Positions 15,701 through 21,547 of a DNA stretch of 21,547 nt are shown here, in pieces (within the stretch, counting starts at the first letter, position 1; every line of letters starts with the position of its first letter). The notes below the pieces were generated by a model. The model was given only the letters and a program-made list of their open reading frames with translations, had not been told where the DNA came from and searched no databases. This DNA is from Gracilaria caudata (taxonomy: Eukaryota; Rhodophyta; Florideophyceae; Gracilariales; Gracilariaceae): assembly GCA_030374735.1 (NCBI GenBank), contig JASCIV010000392.1, positions 1 through 21,547 on the forward strand, read 5' to 3'. A program made the position numbers and the translations under genes.

Positions 15701-18631
15701 GTTCAAGATTTCTTATGGCCTCGAGTTAGGGAAGTTGGACGGTCATCTACCGATAGAGGGCCAGGAGGTCACAGATCACGACGAACCAGGTCGGCTAGAG
15801 GCGGTAGCAGAGACCGTTCTTCTCGAGCAGAAGGAGGCGTGGAGGGCAATGAGTCCGCTGCCGAGGATGAGCATGTTGATGGTGAAGTCGACGAGGATCG
15901 TTTCCCCGTAGAGGAGTTCTTCGAAGTCGCTGAAGGGTTGATAGAAGAGGAGCTTATTGACGAGGGACAGATTATTGACAACAGCGATGCGTCCGACGAG
16001 GATGTTAGTTCTGGTGAGGAGGACATGATTGAACAGGATGCTGGGGACAGTGAAGAGAATGATCATGATGGGCCTGAGGCGTTTGACGTTGACCAGCTAG
16101 CCACTTCTTTACCTCCTGTCGAACTTGATCATGAGACTCTTGGTCAAGCACCAACAAGAGGTGCTGCAGGTCAGGCGAGCTCCCCTCGAGAACACAGTAT
16201 TCGACAAGCCTCTGCGTCTCGTGCAGGCAATGATCCGTCCAGAAGTGATGGTAATTTCCGATCCTATGCAGCAGCTTTGGCTGATAATATTCCTCACTCA
16301 CATAACACCAGTGACCACGCTGGAAGGAGTAACAGAAGAGTTGGCAGTCTACGGTCTATCCCGTCGCAAGAACTCTCGTTTTCTCTAAACGGAAAGGCTA
16401 TCCCTCACGAAAGTTCGATTTTAAGTGCCGTCGTTAAGTCATATGCACATCAACGGGGCCTAGGACCCGGACTTTGGACTGATGTCCATACATTGGTTTA
16501 CTCCAGGAAACAAGACAATTCAAAGAGCCCCGCCAATTCAAACGTGGAAATTGGCTACTCTGAGGTACCGAGTGGAGAAGGAAGTAGTTCAGGCCCAGTG
16601 CGCAGATCTCAAAGGTTGCAAGAAAACAGAGAGCGCAATAGGACTAGTGGACAGAACAGAACTCGTCGAGATGACGCTGAAGCTTCCGATGAGGTCTTGG
16701 CAAACATAGCGCTTTCAGACAAGCTTATCCTTTCACCCCGTAAGCTTAGGGCCGCTGGTTTGGTACCGTCCATAGCCTCGGTTATCGCTGTGTTGAAGCA
16801 CTTGCACTGGATATCCGAGAGACTGAATACTGGCGCGAATCATGTCAACAAGGGCACTTTTGCTTCTGAGGACTACTCCTCTGGTCTCCCTTTCCTTTTA
16901 GAAGACCCAGAAGTGCAGTTTGTCAGCCACAAACTGACTGCTAAGGTGACTAGACAGCTTTCCGATCCCATTGCTTTATGCGGAGGTGTTGTTCCCGTGT
17001 GGTGCTTTACAATAGCAAGGGAAGCGTCATTCCTCATCCCGTTTGATATCAGAAGAACATTGTTTCAGTCCACATCGCTCGGGGTCTCGCGAGCGCTTCA
17101 TTTGCTACAGGCTCGTAATGAAATGTCAGGGGTGGTTACACACAGGTCTTCTCGTCACCACCACCGTGAGAGCGAGACAAGGATTGGACGCATTCAACGA
17201 CAGAAGGTGCGAATTCATCGCGACCGAATTCTTGAGTCTGCCATCAAGGTAATGAACATGTATTGTTCTCATGGCACAGTGCTGGAGGTGGAATACTTTG
17301 ATGAGGCTGGTACAGGACTGGGTCCAACTCTTGAGTTTTACACGCTTACCTCGAGGGAAATTCAAATGGTAGATTTGAAGCTCTGGAGAAACAGCAGTTC
17401 GCAAACTATCAAGACAAAGACGGAATCGGAAACGGCGACGCACTATATTCACCAGATTCGCGACAATGTGCACGTTCCAGTTCGTCATCCCGCTACACGA
17501 CGAAGAAGTCGAAGGCAATCAAACCCGAAGCCGGCTTCAGCGGTTCAGAACGAGTCTCCGAGCTATGTGGTCCCAACTGGCACAGGACTTTTCCCATCAT
17601 GCCTACCTGTAACGATTAGCGAAGCTCAGAAGTCTGCCTCATCCAAGACTTGTTCCTTGTTCCAATTCATTGGTCGGCTTCTTGGAAAGGCTGTTATTGA
17701 TGGCCGTTTGCTTGATTTGAGGTTCTCGAAAACGTTTTCGAAACTAATGCTTGCCTACTGTCGTGTAATATTTGACAGCTATGGATCCTCCAGTTCAGAC
17801 TCATCAGGGGCGTCATCGACCATTGAAAGCGGACTCGTGAGCAGCAAACGGGATAGTTTATCAAAGTTGGAAACAGTGGACCGCAAGAGGGTGTGGGAGA
17901 GATACACGAGCGGGACAACGGCCATGAAGATGTTGGATAATGTTGATCATCAACTCGCCGTATCATTGCAGTCCATCATAAGAATGGTAGAGAACAATGA
18001 AGGCGATGCGATACCAGCCCTATGCTTGACGTTTGTATTGCCTGGAGATGATTCGATAGAACTTGTGAAGGGCGGAAGCAACATCGAAGTGAATGAGCAC
18101 AATGCTGAAGAGTTTGTGAGGAGAGTGACGTACCATGTGCTGTTTGGAGGCGTGTATCAGCAGGCTGAAGCGCTGTTGAGAGGCTTGGGAGAGTTGATTG
18201 ATATTACCAGTCTTCTAGTGTTCCGAAGTTCTGAACTTGAGTTGTTGTTCTGTGGTCCCTCTTACGAGAAATGGACAATGGACTTTTTGATTCATGCGAC
18301 GAGATGCGATCATGGATTTAGCCATGAAAGCGCAGCGGTGAAGTACTTTTTGCAACTGCTAACTGAAATGGATGAAGAGGATCAGCAGCGTTTTATTCAG
18401 TTCACTACCGGCTCCCCCGCGCTACCGCTCGGTGGGCTACGCAACTTGCATCCTCGTCTAACGATTGTAAGAAGGACACCGGAAAGCGGCCACTCTCCCG
18501 ACCAGTGTTTGCCGACGGTGATGACTTGCACGAACTATTTCAAGCTTCCAGAGTACAGTTCTTATGAGATTGCGAAGAAACAGGTGCTTTACGCCGTTCG
18601 CGAGGGGCAGAGGTCGTTCCACCTTTCGTAG
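12773..18631 (+). CDS. UPL3: HECT E3 ubiquitin ligase, UPL3/UPL4-UFD4-TRIP12 family
   Basis: This is a predicted 1952-aa intronless ligase that forms a thioester with ubiquitin and passes it to substrates. The start resembles plant UPL3 (Met-Glu-x-Arg, then an Arg/Ser/Pro/Ala-rich stretch). Residues 36-47 are 12 alanines, and basic clusters SRKRTRSS and SKRPRRSS suggest nuclear import. TLQGLLRRLGADLRDIFP then opens the family's armadillo-repeat region (about 210-510; EALQELCEFLSVGTEESL, KIYAARALTHMMEALPSS, SIEYIDLAEQSLSALHKL). An acidic tract lies at about 1036-1112. The HECT domain covers about 1490-1952 and is complete: VEYFDEAGTGLGPTLEF, LFQFIGRLLGKAVIDGRLLD, and the catalytic Cys1919 in LPTVMTCTNYFKLPEY, 33 residues from the end. 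I saw no WWE domain, so it is closer to UPL3/UFD4 than to animal TRIP12. Alternative starts are 12410 and Met at 13262. It converges on phytoene desaturase with 97 bp between stops. Confidence 0.93.
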   Translation: MEARRRGREARASTDDAHPQQPDTHHPSTRSRSRRAAAAAAAAAAAATTNSARHRFPRAAASRSTRTAHNTPPSTPPPPRDQPRRATRRPPAPPAHPPVSRKRTRSSARRISTPPPPAEPQAQPLAPRPSKRPRRSSTARARPSNSNNAGPSTPPAFSRRTRGMSFVNRPDAADDSRADSGSNRRSDDGPSSLGSDRAPTTLQGLLRRLGADLRDIFPNNGATSHSRLQHLRTTIVAPESPEQQMEALQELCEFLSVGTEESLVSFSVNLFVTPLVNLLRTGSNVEVKIYAARALTHMMEALPSSSSAIALNGAAGPLCQNLLSIEYIDLAEQSLSALHKLSVDYPQQIVSANGFEAVLSFIDFFSIGVQRMAAATACNLCRQPRGDAMDMISRVLPTMMRLLSSEDQRIRESAVVGFTKLAEAYRSSPEKLESLCGDDLALIEKVLSLIVPPSPPALSPQSYSSALRMLAILARGSAKLGLQILDTDTLIMKLKSRLSSGSTMHSVDCLNLADSLLPDTNEHESHHGSSTRSRRRRSVGPSANFAAIDAKRRESLERNPTPLQFFGTELFETLMRFYISSADSNARRLTLSVLSKFISISPQVVLSTVILNEDTDQESEDSQTLTAIRFCPFVAALLGENSSKSEALVGLAMTSSALEKLPSLREAFVREGVVHEIVRLAALENDQDGEKEEENPQSTESASRTMVSGSSSGRIDLGHTHGDHSGTAINLRDMDSVWTALAALQRGPPHRGSRSEAGGSHHRISSRALQELRIPNVSLPTMVPKAARSILTQYLGGNGENAVNEELLKNSVLDKLTKICESLNSASEEESEGEVEKAISEFVSVLTAADGLTVFEISKSGIMDALANFFSADDTSVACVRTGMFVKVLNKHKEKKAFTSLINLALGVLSAEEKLEVHTNESSHGTSFSSVNSGLRQLTQPFKLRLKRAASDSGGENLRDYSNHIVLIEPLATMASVQDFLWPRVREVGRSSTDRGPGGHRSRRTRSARGGSRDRSSRAEGGVEGNESAAEDEHVDGEVDEDRFPVEEFFEVAEGLIEEELIDEGQIIDNSDASDEDVSSGEEDMIEQDAGDSEENDHDGPEAFDVDQLATSLPPVELDHETLGQAPTRGAAGQASSPREHSIRQASASRAGNDPSRSDGNFRSYAAALADNIPHSHNTSDHAGRSNRRVGSLRSIPSQELSFSLNGKAIPHESSILSAVVKSYAHQRGLGPGLWTDVHTLVYSRKQDNSKSPANSNVEIGYSEVPSGEGSSSGPVRRSQRLQENRERNRTSGQNRTRRDDAEASDEVLANIALSDKLILSPRKLRAAGLVPSIASVIAVLKHLHWISERLNTGANHVNKGTFASEDYSSGLPFLLEDPEVQFVSHKLTAKVTRQLSDPIALCGGVVPVWCFTIAREASFLIPFDIRRTLFQSTSLGVSRALHLLQARNEMSGVVTHRSSRHHHRESETRIGRIQRQKVRIHRDRILESAIKVMNMYCSHGTVLEVEYFDEAGTGLGPTLEFYTLTSREIQMVDLKLWRNSSSQTIKTKTESETATHYIHQIRDNVHVPVRHPATRRRSRRQSNPKPASAVQNESPSYVVPTGTGLFPSCLPVTISEAQKSASSKTCSLFQFIGRLLGKAVIDGRLLDLRFSKTFSKLMLAYCRVIFDSYGSSSSDSSGASSTIESGLVSSKRDSLSKLETVDRKRVWERYTSGTTAMKMLDNVDHQLAVSLQSIIRMVENNEGDAIPALCLTFVLPGDDSIELVKGGSNIEVNEHNAEEFVRRVTYHVLFGGVYQQAEALLRGLGELIDITSLLVFRSSELELLFCGPSYEKWTMDFLIHATRCDHGFSHESAAVKYFLQLLTEMDEEDQQRFIQFTTGSPALPLGGLRNLHPRLTIVRRTPESGHSPDQCLPTVMTCTNYFKLPEYSSYEIAKKQVLYAVREGQRSFHLS
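12878..12913 (+). repeat. GCN repeat encoding a 12-alanine run
   Basis: Twelve consecutive alanine codons (mostly GCC, with GCT and one GCA) lie in the N-terminal low-complexity part of the HECT ligase, residues 36-47. Mixed codons suggest it is not freshly expanded. Confidence 0.9.
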
Positions 18632-18728
18632 AGTGTTTCGTAGGTTAAAGAAGGTAGCTACTAACGGGCAGTTGAGCCTGTAACCAGTAAAAAGCTTGTT
18701 TCTGCTTACAAAAATCGTTTACTGAGCT
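18632..18728. terminator. Shared 3' region of HECT ligase and PDS
   Basis: Only 97 bp separate the stop codons of these convergent genes. TGTAA occurs on the plus strand near 18680 and A-rich and T-rich stretches are present, but there is no AATAAA. Transcripts from both genes probably overlap here. Confidence 0.4.
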
Positions 18729-18738
18729 CTATAGAGCT
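18725..18738. repeat. 14-bp perfect palindrome at the PDS stop codon
   Basis: AGCTCTATAGAGCT reads the same on both strands and contains the TAG stop of phytoene desaturase (complement of 18729-18731). It has no loop, so it is more likely chance or a binding site than a hairpin. Confidence 0.6.
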
Positions 18739-20357
18739 GCACTAACAGGTGGGACTTGCACTGACTCGGACTTTCGTCTCTCAAGCAGCGCGTCTATATT
18801 TGAAACTATCTGAGTTGCGGCAAGCTTCCCGCTGAGAACAGCTCCCTCCATTGAGGCGAGGTACATTTGTTTGGTAAAGTCACCCGCCAGGAAAAAGTTG
18901 GGAATTGGGGTTCGCTGTGTGGGTCTACTCGGCTCCAAGCCCTTTGTGGTCTTGTACACGCTGCGAGGAGTCTTGACGACGTGGAACTTTCTGAGCTCGG
19001 CTGGCTGTGCGGCTCGTTGGCCGATGTGTTGCGGGAACAGGCGCTCGAGCTCGGCCATGGTGGCAGCGATGATATCAGCGTCGCTCTTTGAGATGTAGGC
19101 GTCGGCCGGAGCCAACACGAGCTCGAGCATGCTCCTGTGGGGGTCGGCGTATTCGCGACAGGTGTTGGACATGTCGGCGTACACGGACAGAAGTGGGCTG
19201 CGGGAGAAGAGGAGATGATCAACGTCGGTGAGCTTGCGGTCAAACCATAGGTGAACGTTGATGACAGGCACGCCGATTAGGTTTTCTAGGTTGCGGAAAA
19301 CTGGCAGCTGTTTCCAGGGTTGTGGCAGAAGAAGTTTGAGAATATCCACGGGCAGTGCACTGACGTACGCATCCGCCTGTACGATTTGTTGACGGTCGGA
19401 ACGAAGCACAAGGTGTTTGACGGAGCCATCTGGATTCAATTCGATGGTTCGCAACGGAGAGTTGAGATGAAGTTGACCGCCTCTCTGTCGAATGTGTTGC
19501 ACAATGGGTTCGCACAGACGTTCGGTAGGAGCGCCATCCAAAAAGGCCATCTTCGAGCCGTTCTTCTCCTGTAGGAAACGGTTGAGGGCTGTGAGAATTA
19601 CGGTGGTTGATATATCATCCGGACCGATGAAGTTGAGCGCTTTTGCCATGGCAATGAACACCTCATCGTTGACGCGTTCGGGAATGGTCTGCTTCCTGAG
19701 CCACTCGGTCCACGAATACTCATCCATCTGCTCCACATACTTTTGGCCAAACACAATGGCAGGAAGCAACCCTTTTGCAAACAGGATCTTCTCAGGCCAG
19801 GTGAGCATGTCATTGTTGCGCAAGATGGCAAACACGCCATTAAACGGAGCCGGCAACCATTCCGGAAAGTCGAAACGCGAGTACAGCGCCGGCGTGCGAA
19901 TCAAGCCATCCTCATCAACGCTGGGCATCTGTTTCATGTTGAAAATCATCGAATGTTGCTTCCACTGCAAGCGGTCCTCAATGCCGAGCTCCCCAAACAG
20001 TCGCAACATATTCGGATAAGCACCAAAGAAGATGTGCAAACCCGTTTCATACCAATCGCCGTCGTCATCCTTCCACGCCGCCACCTTTCCGCCAAGCACA
20101 TCGCGCGCCTCGTACACGATGGGCTCGCAGCCGGCATCTGCCAGATACTTGGCGCACGACAGGCCGGCCAGACCGGCGCCCACTATGGCGACGCGCGGCG
20201 GCGGCACACCGGGCGACAGTTGCAGCGGCGGCGGCGACGGCGTGGCGTCTGACTTCGCCATGCGCACATGACACAGCGGCGCGCGCGCGGCGCACGGCGG
20301 GTGAGCGCGCACGCGCAGCGGGAGCGACGACGAGAACGCGAGCACTTGCGCACACAT
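18729..20357 (-). CDS. PDS: 15-cis-phytoene desaturase (PDS), plastid
   Basis: This is a 542-aa FAD-dependent, plant/cyanobacterial-type phytoene desaturase that converts 15-cis-phytoene to zeta-carotene in plastid membranes, with plastoquinone as electron acceptor. The dinucleotide-binding motif is clear: VAIVGAGLAGLSCAKYLADAG at about 56-76 (G60, G62, G65), then the ribose-binding Glu83 in IVYEARDVLGGK. TGLHIFFGAYPN and the C-terminal FAD block PNFFLAGDFTKQMYLASMEGAVLSGKLAA are family signatures. Residues 1-50 (Met-Cys-Ala-Gln, then Ser, Leu, Arg and Ala-rich, with Met33 inside) act as a transit peptide. The frame stays open back to 20732, but that stretch overlaps the upstream phytol kinase and is arginine-rich shadow, so I chose the ATG at 20357. 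The PDS stop is 97 bp from the HECT ligase stop. Confidence 0.93.
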   Translation of the reverse strand: MCAQVLAFSSSLPLRVRAHPPCAARAPLCHVRMAKSDATPSPPPLQLSPGVPPPRVAIVGAGLAGLSCAKYLADAGCEPIVYEARDVLGGKVAAWKDDDGDWYETGLHIFFGAYPNMLRLFGELGIEDRLQWKQHSMIFNMKQMPSVDEDGLIRTPALYSRFDFPEWLPAPFNGVFAILRNNDMLTWPEKILFAKGLLPAIVFGQKYVEQMDEYSWTEWLRKQTIPERVNDEVFIAMAKALNFIGPDDISTTVILTALNRFLQEKNGSKMAFLDGAPTERLCEPIVQHIRQRGGQLHLNSPLRTIELNPDGSVKHLVLRSDRQQIVQADAYVSALPVDILKLLLPQPWKQLPVFRNLENLIGVPVINVHLWFDRKLTDVDHLLFSRSPLLSVYADMSNTCREYADPHRSMLELVLAPADAYISKSDADIIAATMAELERLFPQHIGQRAAQPAELRKFHVVKTPRSVYKTTKGLEPSRPTQRTPIPNFFLAGDFTKQMYLASMEGAVLSGKLAATQIVSNIDALLERRKSESVQVPPVSAAL

Positions 20358-20643
20358 TTTGAGGCAGCACCGGGCGCAGCAACGACGGCGCGAGCGACCG
20401 CGGGAATGGACAGGGGCGACAGGCGGTGACGACGGCGGATGTGGATGTGGATGCGGATGTGGCAATGAAAGCCGGAGATGCGACAGATGAACAGGAAAGG
20501 CAGGCGATGTGAGGTTGAGCCAAAATTTTACGGCACTGCTGCAACCACAGCCACTGAGCTCGCTTCGGGCGGCGCAAAGCGGCGCTGCAGCGCGCCGTTT
20601 CAAACGCGAAGCGGCGCGGCGCTGCGCGGCGCGCAGATCGCGC
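20358..20643 (-). promoter_or_regulatory. PDS upstream region
   Basis: This 286-bp gap separates the phytol kinase stop from the PDS ATG on the same strand, and it must contain one terminator and the PDS promoter and leader. It is GC-rich and carries a short hexamer tandem repeat. No AATAAA was seen, and no clear TATA box. Confidence 0.4.
20437..20462. repeat. GGATGT hexamer tandem repeat
   Basis: Four tandem copies of GGATGT (the third is GGATGC) plus two bases lie about 80 bp upstream of the PDS ATG. On the gene strand this reads as alternating ACATCC units. It may sit in the 5' leader and could be length-variable. Confidence 0.85.
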
Positions 20644-21525
20644 TCAGCCGATGTTGCCCGCCGACAGCGCGCCATCGCCCATGAGCACCAGCGCCGCCAT
20701 GGCGGCCATGAGCGCCACCGCCACGTTGTCATCGCTGCCGACCTCGCCCGCCACCAGCTCCGCGCCCGCGCCCAGCACGGCGATCATCGCCACCACCAGC
20801 ACGGTGCGCGCGCGCGGCGCGTCCGCCATCGCGAAGCACGAGAACCACAGCAACAGCGCCACACTACTGCCCCACGCGCCCAGCACAAACGCCGCGCTGC
20901 CCGCCACGCTCTTCTCGCTGCGCGGCCACTTCCTCCACGTCCACGCGCGCCCAATCACCTCCGCCAGCCCGTCGCCCACGCACATGTTGCACACCGCGAT
21001 CGCCGCCGCCGGCGTGCGGAACAGAAACAGCGTCACAAACAGCAACGTCACACTGTACATCAGCGGCCCCTGCAACGCCTCCTCCGCCAGCCCCTCTCTC
21101 GACAGCGCGCGCGCCAACGCCCCCCGCACAGAGCCCGCCGCAGCGCGTCCCGACACGAACAGCGCCGCCGAGAACAGCAGCGGCACGCTGGCGGCCAGCG
21201 CGCGCGCGCCCGAGCTGTGGCTGTACAGCGGCCACAGCGCCACGAACAGCGGCCCGCAGCTGATGTGCACCACCTTGCGCGTCACGCGCGACGACACCAG
21301 CTTGAGCGCGGTGAGACGCTGCCACGCGCCCAGCCACAGCGTCACGGCCACCACAATCGCCGCCGTGAGCTGCGCGTCGCCCGCGGTGGGCGCGCCGGCC
21401 GGCAGCATGGCGGCGCGCGGCGATCGGCGCGCGGCGGTGATGCGGCGCGGCGAGAGACGCGGCGAGGTGTGGCTGCGGCGCGCACGCGGCGTGAGGAAGG
21501 GCGATAGGAAGCCTGGCGCGTTCAT
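20644..21525 (-). CDS. VTE5: Phytol/farnesol kinase (VTE5/FOLK family), plastid
   Basis: This is a 293-aa polytopic membrane kinase that uses CTP to phosphorylate phytol released from chlorophyll, feeding tocopherol and phylloquinone synthesis. It also resembles farnesol kinase, and the exact substrate cannot be decided from sequence. Visible blocks are SRVTRKVVHISCGPLFVALW (about 79-98), LSREGLAEEALQGPLMYSV (about 142-160), then CNMCVGDGLAEVIGRAW (the conserved G-D-G-x-A-(D/E) motif) and RSEKSVAGSAAFVLGAW. Near the end GSDDNVAVALMAA matches the family's D-D-N-x-x-V/P block. About seven hydrophobic segments are expected. Residues 1-40 are Arg, Ser and Pro-rich with no acidic residue, a plastid transit peptide. 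Length matches plant VTE5 (about 300 aa). The ATG at 21525 is close to the window edge, so an earlier exon cannot be excluded. It lies upstream of PDS on the same strand. Confidence 0.88.
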   Translation of the reverse strand: MNAPGFLSPFLTPRARRSHTSPRLSPRRITAARRSPRAAMLPAGAPTAGDAQLTAAIVVAVTLWLGAWQRLTALKLVSSRVTRKVVHISCGPLFVALWPLYSHSSGARALAASVPLLFSAALFVSGRAAAGSVRGALARALSREGLAEEALQGPLMYSVTLLFVTLFLFRTPAAAIAVCNMCVGDGLAEVIGRAWTWRKWPRSEKSVAGSAAFVLGAWGSSVALLLWFSCFAMADAPRARTVLVVAMIAVLGAGAELVAGEVGSDDNVAVALMAAMAALVLMGDGALSAGNIG

Positions 21526-21547
21526 GACGCGACGCGAGGGGGGGGAG

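Noticed and set aside
20358..20732. Upstream extension of the PDS frame
   Set aside because: It overlaps the phytol kinase coding region and is Trp/Arg/Cys-rich shadow; the ATG at 20357 gives a normal transit peptide and length.
20509..21507. Long plus-strand frame opposite the phytol kinase
   Set aside because: It is almost only Arg, His, Gln and Ala, the typical shadow of a GC-rich gene; the minus strand carries the clear kinase signatures.

Overview
The window looks like nuclear DNA of a photosynthetic eukaryote with a primary plastid, most likely a red alga with few introns. The evidence is: eukaryotic proteins (HECT ubiquitin ligase, SR-protein kinase, sterol C-4 methyl oxidase, Isd11, mitoribosomal mS23) next to plastid proteins (phytoene desaturase, phytol kinase, a lumenal protein with a twin-arginine signal); plastid presequences that are basic and lack an obvious ER signal, so a secondary plastid is less likely; almost no introns, including a 5.9 kb uninterrupted ubiquitin-ligase frame; and short intergenic gaps. 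The assignment to red algae is an inference, because no rRNA or other phylogenetic marker is present.

Layout, left to right. 1-527 has no confident gene. 528-1367 (+) is a Tat-targeted thylakoid lumen protein. It converges on a phytochelatin synthase (- strand, 2428-1451), which is the only gene with a clear spliceosomal intron (114 nt). A 509-bp divergent gap separates this from ISD11/LYRM4 (+), followed by mitoribosomal protein mS23 (+). Next come an SRPK-type kinase (-) and a sterol C-4 methyl oxidase (-). A 1.9 kb stretch without a recognisable gene precedes a 611-residue predicted type I membrane protein of unknown function (+). This converges on a protein with two SWIB domains (-), which diverges from a UPL3/UFD4/TRIP12-type HECT E3 ligase (+, about 1952 aa). 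The right end holds phytoene desaturase (-) and, upstream of it on the same strand, a phytol/farnesol kinase (-) that ends 22 bp from the window edge.

Most neighbours are unrelated housekeeping genes. Two pairings may mean something. The phytol kinase and phytoene desaturase both belong to plastid isoprenoid metabolism and lie in tandem 286 bp apart. The phytochelatin synthase and ISD11 genes, both linked to thiol or sulfur chemistry, share a divergent promoter region. Neither arrangement is evidence of co-regulation by itself. I saw no CRISPR array, transposon, rRNA or convincing tRNA. I did not find a clear undescribed multi-gene system. The best candidates for new biology are the unknown membrane protein at 9347-11182, the organelle-targeted-looking double-SWIB protein, and the core-only phytochelatin synthase with an N-terminal extension.
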